Assembly: GCA_044426355.1 (NCBI GenBank)
Contig: JAWXUO010000007.1
Location: forward strand, 1-48,186
Length of the DNA: 48,186 nucleotides
Source of the DNA: CAYJLC01 sp044426355
GTDB taxonomy: Bacteria; Bacillota; Clostridia; Oscillospirales; Butyricicoccaceae
Direction of reading: 5' to 3'
How positions within the stretch are numbered: position 1 is the stretch's first letter; each line of letters opens with the position of its first letter. Both the position numbers and the translations under genes were made by a program. The notes under the pieces are model-generated. The model was given only the letters and a program-made list of their open reading frames with translations, was not told the DNA's origin and did no database searches. Shown here in pieces: positions 21,493-30,556 of this stretch.

Positions 21493-22560
21493 ATGAATAA
21501 ACTAGATAATGCAAGACAACAAATAAATGCCATAGATGAAAAAATGGCAGATTTATTCGAGCAAAGAATGAAAGCTGTTGCTGATGTTATAGAATATAAA
21601 ATGGAAAATGAAATGGAAATTTTCGATAGTTCTCGAGAGCAATTTGTGATAGACAAAAATGCACAACATATTAAAAACGAAGAATATTTACCATATTACA
21701 AAGAATTTATCAAATATGTTATGGATAATTCTAAAAAATATCAAAAGGTTGTGTCAAATCAAAATATCGTAGGTTATCAAGGTGCAAAAGGTGCTTTTTC
21801 GCATATTGCAAGTACTAGAATTTTTCCTGATTATATAGGAAAATCATACGGCACTTTCGAAGATGTTTTTGTAGCTATAGAAAACGGAGATGTAATTCAA
21901 GCTGTCATGCCTTTCGAAAATTCATATACTGGTGAAATAGGAGATACGCTAGATTTATTATCAAAATATAACTGCTATATAGAAAGTGTCTACGACTTGC
22001 CTATAGACCAAAATTTATTATGTTTGCCAGATGCTGATATAGAAGATATAAAAGAAGTTTTTTCGCACGAGCAAGGTTTTTTTCAGTGTAGAGATTTCTT
22101 TTCAAAATATGACTTTAAATTTAATTCATATGCAAATACAGCACTTGCTGCACAATTTGTATCAAAAAGCAAAAATAAATCTTTTGGTGCAGTTGCGTCT
22201 AAAGAAACAGCTGAGATTTATAATTTAAAAATATTAAAAAGCAATATAAACACAAGTAAATATAACACGACGAGATTTATTGTAATTAAAAACACGCTTG
22301 ATACTAAAGGCGAGTATTTTAACGCAACTTTTAGAACTAGCAATAATGCAGGGAATTTAGCAAAAGTTTTAAGTGTTATCGGAAACGAGGGTTTTAATGT
22401 TGTTAGTATAAAATCTCGTGCGATTCCAGAAGAACCTTGGGAATATTATTTTTATATGGAAGTGGAAGCTTCTTTAGAAGACGAGAAAACTATCGCACTT
22501 ATAAATAAGATAAAAGAGAACTGTGAGCAGTTTAAAATTATAGGCTCGTATTTTAAATAG
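21493..22560 (+). CDS. pheA: Bifunctional chorismate mutase/prephenate dehydratase (P-protein)
   Basis: 355 residues from ATG 21493 (GAGGTGA ribosome site). Residues 1-~85 are an AroQ-type chorismate mutase helix bundle (LDNARQQINAIDEKMADLFEQRM...). Residues ~95-270 are prephenate dehydratase with GYQGAKGAFSH, the VMPFENSYTGEI segment, and NTTRFIVI with the conserved Thr-Arg-Phe. Residues ~275-355 are an ACT regulatory domain (NNAGNLAKVLSVIGNEGFNVVSIKSRAI) expected to bind phenylalanine. Makes phenylpyruvate from chorismate. It faces the aro operon divergently and starts a long rightward gene run, 8 bp before ftsY. Confidence 0.93.
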   Translation: MNKLDNARQQINAIDEKMADLFEQRMKAVADVIEYKMENEMEIFDSSREQFVIDKNAQHIKNEEYLPYYKEFIKYVMDNSKKYQKVVSNQNIVGYQGAKGAFSHIASTRIFPDYIGKSYGTFEDVFVAIENGDVIQAVMPFENSYTGEIGDTLDLLSKYNCYIESVYDLPIDQNLLCLPDADIEDIKEVFSHEQGFFQCRDFFSKYDFKFNSYANTALAAQFVSKSKNKSFGAVASKETAEIYNLKILKSNINTSKYNTTRFIVIKNTLDTKGEYFNATFRTSNNAGNLAKVLSVIGNEGFNVVSIKSRAIPEEPWEYYFYMEVEASLEDEKTIALINKIKENCEQFKIIGSYFK

Positions 22561-22568
22561 GGGGAATT

Positions 22569-23474
22569 ATGAGTTTTTTTAGTAAAATTAAAGAAAAAAT
22601 AACAAAAACATCGAAATCAATAAACGAAAAAGTAGATATGGTATTTGCAAGCTTTCATGAAATAGATGACGAAATGCTAGACGAACTAGAAGAAGCACTT
22701 ATTATGTCGGATTTAGGTCCTGTTGTAGCACAAGAATGTAGAAATACTCTCGAAAAAAGAGCAAAGCTTGAGAGAATTGAAAATGCAGAAGACCTAAAAG
22801 CTTTACTTTGTCGTATTTTGCAAGAGATGATGTGCGAAGATGAAGAAATAGAATTTTCGAAAAAGCCTACGATTATTATGGTAATCGGAGTAAATGGAGT
22901 AGGAAAAACCACGACTATAGGAAAACTTGCTACAAAATATGTAAGTGAGGGAAAAAAAGTGCTTTTATGTGCAGCAGATACCTTTCGTGCAGCAGCTGCA
23001 GACCAACTAACTATTTGGGCAGAGCGTGCAAATTGCGACATTGTAAAACACAGCGAGGGGGCAGACCCATCGGCTGTTGTATATGATGCTATCGCTAGTG
23101 CAAAAGCAAAAGATAGCGATGTTATTATTATAGATACAGCAGGCAGACTGCATAATAAACAGAATTTAATGGCAGAGCTTGAAAAAATGTCGAGAATTAT
23201 TGCGACAAATTTATTAGATTGCAAAAAAGAAACGCTTTTAGCACTAGATGCTACAACAGGGCAAAATGCAGTATCGCAAGCTACAGAGTTTCAAAAGGTT
23301 ACAAATTTAACTGGGATTATCCTTACAAAACTTGATGGAACTGCTAAAGGGGGCATTGTTATCCCTATTTCAGCACAGCTAAAAATACCAGTAAAATTTA
23401 TTGGTATCGGCGAGGGTAAAGACGATTTAATAAACTTTAATAAAGAAGATTTTGTGCGAGCAATATTTGAATAA
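22569..23474 (+). CDS. ftsY: Signal recognition particle receptor FtsY
   Basis: 301 residues. An N-domain helix bundle (residues 1-~95) is followed by the SRP-type GTPase G-domain: P-loop GVNGVGKTTT from residue 107, the DTFRAAAADQL element, DTAGR at about residue 189, and TKLDGTAKGG near residue 254. The acidic A-domain found in E. coli FtsY is absent, as in most Bacillota. FtsY docks the SRP-ribosome complex at the membrane and hydrolyses GTP together with Ffh. It lies 8 bp after pheA and 15 bp before rph. Confidence 0.95.
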   Translation: MSFFSKIKEKITKTSKSINEKVDMVFASFHEIDDEMLDELEEALIMSDLGPVVAQECRNTLEKRAKLERIENAEDLKALLCRILQEMMCEDEEIEFSKKPTIIMVIGVNGVGKTTTIGKLATKYVSEGKKVLLCAADTFRAAAADQLTIWAERANCDIVKHSEGADPSAVVYDAIASAKAKDSDVIIIDTAGRLHNKQNLMAELEKMSRIIATNLLDCKKETLLALDATTGQNAVSQATEFQKVTNLTGIILTKLDGTAKGGIVIPISAQLKIPVKFIGIGEGKDDLINFNKEDFVRAIFE

Positions 23475-23489
23475 AAGGAGATGTGAATT

Positions 23490-24212
23490 ATGGCAAGACC
23501 AGACTTACGACGCAATGATGAAATGCGTAAAGTAAAAATTATAAAAGATTTCACAAAACACGCAGAAGGAAGTGTGCTTATAAAAATAGGCGATACTTGG
23601 GTTTTGTGTAATGCGACTGTAGAAGACAGCGTTCCACCACATTTAAAAGGGACAGGGACAGGCTGGGTATCGGCAGAATATTCTATGTTGCCACGTTCGA
23701 CAAATACACGAAACAGACGTGATATATCAAAACTTAAAATGTCGCCACGTAGCACAGAAATTCAAAGACTTATTGGACGTGCTTTGCGTAGTGTAACAGA
23801 TTTAGAAGCTCTAGGCGAACGCTCTATAATTATCGACTGCGATGTTTTGCAGGCAGATGGTGGAACAAGATGTGCATCTATCACAGGTGGCTTTGTGGCT
23901 TTGGCTATAGCTTTAAAAAAACTTGTAGACGATGGAACGCTTCGTTCAGTACCACTTACTGGAAGTGTATCAGCTATAAGCACTGGAATTTACGAAGGCG
24001 AAGCAGTTTTAGACTTATGCTACGAAGAAGATAGCAAAGCAGAAGTTGATTTTAACGTTATAATGGCGTCAAATGGAGATATTATCGAAATTCAAGGAAC
24101 TGGCGAAGAAAGACCTTTTTCTAAAAAAGAAATGGAAAAAATGATGTCGCTTGGTAAAAAAGGTGTTATGAAATTAATTCGTGAACAAGCTAAAATTATA
24201 GGTGAGTTTTAA
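23490..24212 (+). CDS. rph: Ribonuclease PH
   Basis: 240 residues, the usual size. Family features: ARPDLRRNDEMRKVKI near the N-terminus, GTGTGWVSAEYSMLPRSTNTRNRR, the phosphate-binding RSVTDLEALGERSI with the key Arg, and DCDVLQADGGTRCASITGG. RNase PH trims tRNA 3' ends using phosphate. It starts 15 bp after ftsY with AAAGGAGATG and overlaps the next start by one base. The rph-rdgB pairing is conserved in Bacillota. Confidence 0.95.
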   Translation: MARPDLRRNDEMRKVKIIKDFTKHAEGSVLIKIGDTWVLCNATVEDSVPPHLKGTGTGWVSAEYSMLPRSTNTRNRRDISKLKMSPRSTEIQRLIGRALRSVTDLEALGERSIIIDCDVLQADGGTRCASITGGFVALAIALKKLVDDGTLRSVPLTGSVSAISTGIYEGEAVLDLCYEEDSKAEVDFNVIMASNGDIIEIQGTGEERPFSKKEMEKMMSLGKKGVMKLIREQAKIIGEF

Positions 24213-24796
24213 TGAAAATAGTTATAGCCTCTTCAAATGAGAAAAAAGTTTTAGAAATGTCGAGCATACTAAAAGACTTAGGCGTAACTATGGTTACAGC
24301 GAAAGATTGTGGTTTTTTCGAGGAAGTAGAAGAAACAGGAACGACATTTTATGAAAATGCTAGAATAAAATCGCAGGCAGTTTGCAAAGCACTAAATATG
24401 CCAGCTATTGCAGATGATAGTGGGCTTTGCGTAAATGCTTTAAATGGGCGACCTGGCGTGTATTCGGCACGTTATGCACCTGATGATTTTGCACGTTGCA
24501 CAAAACTTATGGGCGAACTTGCAGAAAAAACAGATACTACAGCTTCATTTGTATCAAGCATAGTTTTAACTATGCCAAACGGCGAAGAAATTTTCGCAAA
24601 TGGCGAGTGTTTTGGAGAAATAATTAATGAAATGCGTGGAGATGGTGGCTTTGGATATGACCCTATTTTCTATGTAAAAGAATATTCTAAAACATTTGCA
24701 GAACTAACACAAGAAGAAAAAAACGCAATTTCTCATAGAGGCAAAGCTTTGAGAGAATTTTATGCGAAATTTAAGGAGAAAAATTATGCTAACTAG
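24212..24796 (+). CDS. rdgB: dITP/XTP pyrophosphatase (RdgB/HAM1)
   Basis: 194 residues. Diagnostic motifs: IASSNEKKVLEM (the SxNxxK substrate loop near residue 5), GTTFYENARIKS, the IADDSGLCVNALNGRPGVYSARYA catalytic segment, and GDGGFGYDPIFY followed by SHRGKAL at the C-terminus. It hydrolyses dITP, dXTP and related non-canonical nucleotides to keep them out of DNA. One-base overlap with rph; its end overlaps the yhbY start by 11 bp. Confidence 0.95.
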   Translation: MKIVIASSNEKKVLEMSSILKDLGVTMVTAKDCGFFEEVEETGTTFYENARIKSQAVCKALNMPAIADDSGLCVNALNGRPGVYSARYAPDDFARCTKLMGELAEKTDTTASFVSSIVLTMPNGEEIFANGECFGEIINEMRGDGGFGYDPIFYVKEYSKTFAELTQEEKNAISHRGKALREFYAKFKEKNYAN

Positions 24797-25073
24797 TAAA
24801 CAAAGGTCAACACTTCGTGCAATGTCAAATTCGCTACAATCTGTAACACAGATAGGGAAAAACGGCATAAATGATGCATTAATTCAAAGTCTTGACAAAA
24901 CTTTAGAAAGCAGAGAACTTATAAAAGTTACAGTTTTAGAAACTGCTTTAATTTCTGCAAAAGAAGCACTAGAAGAAGTTGCAGAAAAATTAAATGCAGA
25001 GCCTGTTTTAGCAGTAGGCTCTAAATTTGTTTTATACAGACCATCTAAAAAAGACCCACAAATTCAAATATAA
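24786..25073 (+). CDS. yhbY: YhbY family RNA-binding protein (CRM domain)
   Basis: 95 residues from the ATG at 24786, which has AAGGAG seven bases upstream; an earlier in-frame start at 24762 would lie deeper inside rdgB. It is a single CRM domain: LTSKQRSTLRAMSNSLQSVTQIGKNGI with the GxxG-type loop (IGKNG), then LIKVTVLE and the C-terminal VLAVGSKFVLYRPS. YhbY associates with pre-50S ribosomes. The order rdgB-yhbY-nadD-yqeK-lcp-rsfS is widely kept in Bacillota. Confidence 0.92.
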   Translation: MLTSKQRSTLRAMSNSLQSVTQIGKNGINDALIQSLDKTLESRELIKVTVLETALISAKEALEEVAEKLNAEPVLAVGSKFVLYRPSKKDPQIQI

Positions 25074-25079
25074 TAGCCT

Positions 25080-25664
25080 ATGAAAATCGGCATATTTGGT
25101 GGAACTTTTAACCCACCACATTTAGGACATAAAAATATTTTAGAAACAAGTATTGAAAAGTTAAATTTAGATTTAGTTTTAGTTATACCAAACAATATTC
25201 CACCACACAAGGAAATACCTAAAAATTCGCCAACTACAAAAAATCGCTTTGAAATGTGCGAAATAATGTGCGATGAAATAGAAAAAACTATGGTATCGAG
25301 CATTGAAATAAAAAACGGTGGCACAAGCTATATGGTAGAAACTTTAGAAAAACTAAGGAAAAAATATCCTTTTGATGAATTTTTTTTAATAATAGGAACT
25401 GATTCGTTTGATATTTTTGAAAAATGGTATAGATTTGAAAGTATTTTTAAACTATCTACACTCGTAGTGCTTGAGAGAAATCACTTAAATCAAAACCTAG
25501 TTCAAAAGGAAAAATTAGCTGAAAAATATAATGCGAAAATTTTGCTTTTAGAAAGTGAAATTATAGAAATTTCGTCAACAGAAATTCGTAAAGATGAAAA
25601 TTTACATCTTTTACAACCAAAAATTTTGGAATATATAGAAAAAAATAATTTGTATAAGGAGTAA
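25080..25664 (+). CDS. nadD: Nicotinate-nucleotide adenylyltransferase
   Basis: 194 residues. The nucleotidyltransferase signature GGTFNPPHLGH is at residues 7-17 ((H/T)xxH motif). The PNNIPPHK substrate loop follows, and ISSTEIRK is near residue 165. It adenylates nicotinate mononucleotide in NAD synthesis. It starts 6 bp after yhbY, with little room for a separate ribosome site, so it is probably coupled. yqeK follows after 3 bp. Confidence 0.95.
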   Translation: MKIGIFGGTFNPPHLGHKNILETSIEKLNLDLVLVIPNNIPPHKEIPKNSPTTKNRFEMCEIMCDEIEKTMVSSIEIKNGGTSYMVETLEKLRKKYPFDEFFLIIGTDSFDIFEKWYRFESIFKLSTLVVLERNHLNQNLVQKEKLAEKYNAKILLLESEIIEISSTEIRKDENLHLLQPKILEYIEKNNLYKE

Positions 25665-25667
25665 AAA

Positions 25668-26225
25668 ATGGAAAACTCACTAAGAGAAGAAGTGCTAGCA
25701 AAAATTACACCGAGAAAAGTTGAGCATACAAAAGGTGTTATAAAATCAGCTCGTGAGCTTGCTATAAAATGGGGTGGAAATATAGACGACTGCGAACACG
25801 CAGGACTGTTTCATGATATAACAAAACATTTAAACGAAGAAGAACAGTTGAATTTATGTGAAAAATATGATATAATAGTTGACGATGTTGAGAGAGATAG
25901 CTATAAATTACTCCACGCAAAAACGGCAGCATCTATCGCAAAACACGAATATGGTATGAATGAAGATATCTACACTGCGATAAAATACCATACAACTTTG
26001 CGTGAAAATATGACTTTAATTGAAAAAATCCTCTATCTTGCAGATTATATAGAAGAAAATCGTGATTTTGAAGGTGTTGATATTGCTCGCAAGCTTGCTT
26101 ATAAAGATATAGACGAGGCTTTGCGTTATTGCTTAGACACAGCTATTTTAGACCTTTTAGAAAGAGGAAAACTTTTACATTTAGACACAGTTTTAGCAAG
26201 AAATTACCTATATACTAAACTTTAA
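25668..26225 (+). CDS. yqeK: YqeK, HD-domain symmetrical Ap4A hydrolase
   Basis: 185 residues. An HD-type metal site is visible: His20 (KVEHTKGV), His44, and the HD pair His49-Asp50 (LFHDITKH), followed by HAKTAASIAKHEYG and the ADYIEENRDFEG segment typical of the YqeK subfamily. Characterised members cut diadenosine tetraphosphate symmetrically to two ADP. Located between nadD and the LCP gene as in many Bacillota. Confidence 0.93.
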   Translation: MENSLREEVLAKITPRKVEHTKGVIKSARELAIKWGGNIDDCEHAGLFHDITKHLNEEEQLNLCEKYDIIVDDVERDSYKLLHAKTAASIAKHEYGMNEDIYTAIKYHTTLRENMTLIEKILYLADYIEENRDFEGVDIARKLAYKDIDEALRYCLDTAILDLLERGKLLHLDTVLARNYLYTKL

Positions 26226-26235
26226 TGGAGAATTA

Positions 26236-27309
26236 ATGAAGAAAAGAGAATATAGTGAGGAAGAAGCAAAACGTGAGCTGATAGAAGATTTAAGGCAAAT
26301 GCTAGACCATGCAGAAGAAGAACTTGAGTATTCTAACGATTTTTCGATTACCGATGATTTTGAAAAAATTATTAAGCGAAAAAAACGTAAAAAATCCGAT
26401 AAAAAGAAAAGAAGACGTAGACTAAGACGTATGAAACTTACGTTTATATTAATTGTTTTTTTGATTATTGTATTTACTATAAAATTTCTGATTTTTGATA
26501 TTGCAAATCCTACTTTAGACTTTGAAAAGGATAGAAAAGATGATTTTTTAACCGTTTTAGTAGGTGTAACAGACGAAGATGGATATAGAACAGATGCTTT
26601 AGTTTTAGTAGCATTTGATACTAAAAATCAAACTGTCGAGCTTTTAAATATTCCTCGTGATACTTATTGCGATGCGACTACAAATAGCAAAAAAGTTAAT
26701 GCTTCATATATTTTAGGTATTGAAAAAACTATGTCTACAGTCGCAGATTTAGTAGGGTTTACGCCTGATAAATATGTCGTGATAAATTTTGAGGGGCTTG
26801 TAGAAATTATAGACACTATAGGTGGCGTTTCTGTTGATGTTTTAATCGACATGAAATATGACGACCCTACGCAAGATTTGCATATAGATATACAAAAAGG
26901 TTTGCAGGTTTTAGATGGGAAAAATTCGGTAGACTACCTTAGATTTCGTAAAAATAATGACGGTACTGGCTATGCTATGGGCGATTTAGGAAGAATTGAG
27001 GCAACGCAGGCGTATATTTCTGCGTTAAAAGAGCAAATTATAAGCCTTAAAACAGTGGTTTTATTGCCATCTATTATAAATAGTGTTTTTTCAAATGTAA
27101 AAACCGACCTTGAAGTAGAAGAGATAAAATGGCTTGCTTTAAAGGCATTGTCTATAGAAGAATTAAATTCTCAAACTTTGTCGGGTGAGGCAAAATATAT
27201 AAATGGAATATCATATTATGTACCAAATGGGACTGGAATTTTAGAGTGTATAAACGAAAAATTCAATCCGTTTTTAGAAGATATAACAACTTTAAATTTA
27301 TTAAATTAA
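26236..27309 (+). CDS. LytR-CpsA-Psr (LCP) family cell-wall glycopolymer ligase
   Basis: 357 residues. The cytoplasmic N-terminus (residues 1-66) is unusually charged, with acidic residues first and then a Lys/Arg cluster before a membrane helix at about 67-88. The extracellular LCP domain follows: TVLVGVTDEDGYRTDALVLV, LNIPRDTYC, KVNASYILG, then DYLRFRKNNDGTGYAMGDLGRIEATQ with the conserved Asp/Arg residues that bind pyrophosphate lipid substrates. LCP enzymes move wall polymers from a lipid carrier to peptidoglycan. This copy lies in the conserved nadD-yqeK-lcp-rsfS order. Confidence 0.9.
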   Translation: MKKREYSEEEAKRELIEDLRQMLDHAEEELEYSNDFSITDDFEKIIKRKKRKKSDKKKRRRRLRRMKLTFILIVFLIIVFTIKFLIFDIANPTLDFEKDRKDDFLTVLVGVTDEDGYRTDALVLVAFDTKNQTVELLNIPRDTYCDATTNSKKVNASYILGIEKTMSTVADLVGFTPDKYVVINFEGLVEIIDTIGGVSVDVLIDMKYDDPTQDLHIDIQKGLQVLDGKNSVDYLRFRKNNDGTGYAMGDLGRIEATQAYISALKEQIISLKTVVLLPSIINSVFSNVKTDLEVEEIKWLALKALSIEELNSQTLSGEAKYINGISYYVPNGTGILECINEKFNPFLEDITTLNLLN

Positions 27310-27321
27310 TAGGAGAAAATT

Positions 27322-27663
27322 ATGGAAGTAGTAAAAAGAATCGCAACGATATTAGACGATAAGAAAGCTCAAAACATAGAAATTTTTGAAGTGGCTGATG
27401 TAACTTCGCTTACAGAATATATGGTGCTTGCAACTGGTACTTCTAGCACTCAAATTCGTGCGTTAGCAGGCTATGTTGAAGAAATTCTTAAAAAAGAAGA
27501 TGGAATTATGATACATCATTCTGAAGGTTATAATGATACTGGCTGGATTTTGCTAGATTATGGACATGTTGTAGTGCATGTTTTCGAAGCAAGCATGCGT
27601 GAGCATTATAAACTAGAAAAATTGTGGGAAACGGCTAAAAAAATAGAATTGGGGACACTTTAA
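27322..27663 (+). CDS. rsfS: Ribosomal silencing factor RsfS
   Basis: 113 residues, the usual length. Typical sequence: DDKKAQNIEIFEVADVTSLTEYMVLATGTSSTQIRALA, then HHSEGYNDTGWILLDYGHVVVHVFEASMREHYKLEKLW. RsfS binds uL14 and blocks joining of the ribosomal subunits when nutrients are short. Its stop overlaps the leuS start by one base (TAATG). Confidence 0.95.
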   Translation: MEVVKRIATILDDKKAQNIEIFEVADVTSLTEYMVLATGTSSTQIRALAGYVEEILKKEDGIMIHHSEGYNDTGWILLDYGHVVVHVFEASMREHYKLEKLWETAKKIELGTL

Positions 27664-30074
27664 TGAAATCTTATGAATTTAGTGCTGTTGAGAAAAAATG
27701 GCAAGATATTTGGGACGAGCGTGAAACTTTTAAAACAAGCAATGATTTAACAAAACCAAAATTTTATGCTTTAGTAGAGTTTCCATATCCATCAGGAGCA
27801 GGGCTACACGTAGGACACCCACGTTCGTATACTGCACTTGATATTGTATCAAGAAAACGCAGAATGGAAGGTCAAAATGTGCTTTATCCTATGGGGTGGG
27901 ACGCTTTTGGTTTGCCTACAGAAAACTTTGCAATAAAAAATAAAATTCACCCAAGTATAGTTACAAAAAACAATATTGCACGATTTAAAGAACAACTTCG
28001 TGCTTTAGGCTTGTCTTTTGATTGGTCACGAGAAATTAATACGACCGACCCTGAATATTATAAATGGACACAGTGGATTTTTCTTAAAATGTTTGAGCAT
28101 GGACTTGCTTATAAAAAAGAAATGGCTGTAAACTGGTGTACAGACTGTAAATGCGTTTTAGCGAACGAAGAAGTTGTAGACGGTGGCTGTGAACGTTGTG
28201 GAGCAAATGTTGTTCAAAAAAATAAAAATCAATGGATGCTTGCTATCACAAAATACGCAGATAGACTTATAGATGATTTAGACGACCCCGAAATTAACTA
28301 TATCGAACGTGTTAAACTTGGGCAAAAAAACTGGATAGGACGCTCAAAAGGTGCTGAAGTTACATTTAAAACAACAGCAGGCGATGATTTAGTTGTATAT
28401 ACAACAAGACCAGACACGCTTTTTGGTGCAACTTATATGGTAATTGCTCCAGAACACCCATTTGTAGATAAATGGAATCTTACAAATAAAGCAGATGTTT
28501 TAGCGTATCGTGAAACTTCGAAAGCAAAATCGGAATTTGAAAGAACCGAGCTTGTAAAAGACAAAACTGGCGTAAAACTTGACGGAGTTTGTGGTATAAA
28601 TCCTGTAAATGGCAAAGAAATCCCTATTTTTGTGTCAGATTATGTTATGATGAGCTACGGAACAGGTGCTATAATGGCAGTTCCTGCACATGATACTCGT
28701 GACTGGGAATTTGCGAAAAAATTTGATTTACCTATAATTGAAGTAGTTGCTGGTGGCGATGTTCAAAACGAAGCATATACAAATTCGGCTACTGGAAAAC
28801 TTGTAAATTCTGAATTTTTAGATGGTTTAGAAGTGCCTGAGGCGAAAATTGCTATAACAAAATTTTTGCAAGAAAAAGGTGTAGGCGTAGAAAAAATAAA
28901 CTTTAAACTACGTGACTGGGTATTTTCTCGTCAAAGATATTGGGGAGAGCCTATACCTATCGTTCATTGCGAAAAATGTGGACAAGTGGCAATTCCTGAA
29001 AGCGAATTACCTTTAACTTTACCTATGATAGAAGATTTTGAGCAAACAGAGGACGGAAATTCGCCTTTAGCTAAATGTCACGATTGGGTAAACACAAAAT
29101 GTCCTTGTTGCTCAGGCGATGCAAAAAGAGAAACCGACACTATGCCACAATGGGCAGGTTCGTCTTGGTATTTCTTACGTTATATAGACCCTGATAATGC
29201 TGATGCTCTAGCATCTAAAGAAGCTTTAGACTATTTTGTTCCAGTTGACTGGTACAATGGTGGCATGGAGCATACAACGCTACACTTACTTTACAGCCGT
29301 TTTTGGCATAAATTCTTATTTGATATTGGCGTTGTGCCAACAAAAGAACCATACGCAAAACGTACATCACACGGTATGATTTTAGGCGAGGACGGCGAAA
29401 AAATGTCGAAATCTCGTGGGAATGTTGTAAATCCTGATGATATTGTCAACGAATATGGTGCAGATACTATGCGTTTATACGAAATGTTTATCGGAGATTT
29501 TGAAAAAACTGCGAAGTGGTCGTCTAAATCTGTAGTAGGTTGTAAACGTTTCCTTGATAGAATTTGGGCTATGTTTGAAAAAATCGAAGGTGGCACGGAA
29601 TATCAAGAAAAAAATGTTATTTTAATGCACAAAACTATTAAAAAGGTTACAAATGACATAGAAAATCTTAAATTTAACACAGCAATTGCATCTTTAATGG
29701 CACTTATTAACGAATTATCAAACGGAGTGAACCGTGCAGAATATGAAACTTTGATAAAACTTTTAAACCCATTTGCACCACATATTACAGAAGAATTATG
29801 GCAAATGCTTGGATATGATAGCATACTATCGTTAGAAGAATTTCCAAAATATGACGAAGAAAAAACCATAGAAAGCACATTAAATATTGCAGTTCAAATT
29901 AATGGTAAAGTTCGTTCTACAATAAAACTTCCTACTGATTGCGAGCAAGAAGAGGCGTTAAAAGTTGCGAAAAGTGACGAAAAAATCGAAAAAGCTCTTG
30001 CTGGAATGGAAATTGTTAAAGAGATTGTTATTAAAAATAGAATTATAAATATTGTAGTAAAACCTGCAAAATAA
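27663..30074 (+). CDS. leuS: Leucyl-tRNA synthetase
   Basis: 803 residues, full length. Class I signatures: HVGH at residues 49-52 and KMSKS at 580-584. Zn-type Cys clusters are visible (CTDCKCVLA...CERCG near residue 160, CEKCG near 440 and CPCCSG near 480). The CP1 editing domain contains TTRPDTLFGATYMV. The C-terminal anticodon-binding region ends with the small LeuRS tail (VQINGKVRSTIKLP). It charges tRNA-Leu. There is no T-box leader because it lies inside the operon, one base overlapping rsfS. Confidence 0.97.
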   Translation: MKSYEFSAVEKKWQDIWDERETFKTSNDLTKPKFYALVEFPYPSGAGLHVGHPRSYTALDIVSRKRRMEGQNVLYPMGWDAFGLPTENFAIKNKIHPSIVTKNNIARFKEQLRALGLSFDWSREINTTDPEYYKWTQWIFLKMFEHGLAYKKEMAVNWCTDCKCVLANEEVVDGGCERCGANVVQKNKNQWMLAITKYADRLIDDLDDPEINYIERVKLGQKNWIGRSKGAEVTFKTTAGDDLVVYTTRPDTLFGATYMVIAPEHPFVDKWNLTNKADVLAYRETSKAKSEFERTELVKDKTGVKLDGVCGINPVNGKEIPIFVSDYVMMSYGTGAIMAVPAHDTRDWEFAKKFDLPIIEVVAGGDVQNEAYTNSATGKLVNSEFLDGLEVPEAKIAITKFLQEKGVGVEKINFKLRDWVFSRQRYWGEPIPIVHCEKCGQVAIPESELPLTLPMIEDFEQTEDGNSPLAKCHDWVNTKCPCCSGDAKRETDTMPQWAGSSWYFLRYIDPDNADALASKEALDYFVPVDWYNGGMEHTTLHLLYSRFWHKFLFDIGVVPTKEPYAKRTSHGMILGEDGEKMSKSRGNVVNPDDIVNEYGADTMRLYEMFIGDFEKTAKWSSKSVVGCKRFLDRIWAMFEKIEGGTEYQEKNVILMHKTIKKVTNDIENLKFNTAIASLMALINELSNGVNRAEYETLIKLLNPFAPHITEELWQMLGYDSILSLEEFPKYDEEKTIESTLNIAVQINGKVRSTIKLPTDCEQEEALKVAKSDEKIEKALAGMEIVKEIVIKNRIINIVVKPAK

Positions 30075-30102
30075 ATTTTTTAAATAAAAATTGTGATTTC
30101 TA

Positions 30103-30131
30103 TTGACAAATTTCTTAATGTGAGCTATACT
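30103..30131 (+). promoter_or_regulatory. rpsU promoter
   Basis: TTGACA (30103-30108), 17-bp spacer, TATACT (30126-30131), 54 bp before the rpsU ATG. Confidence 0.85.
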
Positions 30132-30184
30132 ATAATAGCGTAATTTTAAAAATGAGTCTTTGACCAACGGAGGGAGGGAATAGA

Positions 30185-30364
30185 ATGTCAGAAGTCCGCA
30201 TCAAAGAAAACGAATCTTTAGATTCAGCTTTAAAAAGATTTAAAAGATCTTGTGCAAAAGCGGGCGTGCTATCCGAGCTTCGTAAACGTGAGCACTATGA
30301 AAGTCCAAGTGTAAAACGTCGCAAAAAATCAGAGGCAGCACGTGCTAAAAAGAAAAAATTCTAA
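30185..30364 (+). CDS. rpsU: Small ribosomal subunit protein bS21
   Basis: 59 residues: MSEVRIKENESLDSALKRFK, then RSCAKAGVLSELRKREHYESPS and a Lys/Arg-rich tail, the standard bS21 sequence. bS21 sits by the 30S platform near the anti-Shine-Dalgarno site. It has its own promoter, an unusually G-rich ribosome site (GGAGGGAGGGA) and a strong terminator, so it is an independent unit. Confidence 0.97.
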   Translation: MSEVRIKENESLDSALKRFKRSCAKAGVLSELRKREHYESPSVKRRKKSEAARAKKKKF

Positions 30365-30379
30365 TTTAATTTAGAGAGA

Positions 30380-30411
30380 AAATCTCCTTAGTTTACTAGG
30401 GAGATTTTTTG
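30380..30411 (+). terminator. rpsU terminator
   Basis: AAATCTCCT (30380-30388) pairs with AGGGAGATTT (30398-30407) around a 9-nt loop, followed by T's. Confidence 0.88.
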
Positions 30412-30516
30412 TTTGTGTAAAAGATTACTCTAAATGTTTTATTGCAAAAAAAGAGGTTGAATGTCGATTTACGAGTTTTTATAGAAAGTTTGGTAATTTA
30501 TTGGTTGATATGACAG

Positions 30517-30545
30517 TTGCTTTTTTTGTAGAAAAATGTTATTAT
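30517..30545 (+). promoter_or_regulatory. Promoter of the structured RNA / GrpE-Hsp70-like operon
   Basis: TTGCTT (30517-30522), 17-bp spacer, TATTAT (30540-30545). The predicted start (~30552) is just before the first base of the cloverleaf at 30557. The preceding 30412-30516 has nothing I recognise. Confidence 0.5.
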
Positions 30546-30556
30546 AGTATAAGATG

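Noticed and set aside
27600..27663. T-box leader for leuS
   Set aside because: rsfS and leuS overlap by one base, leaving no leader.
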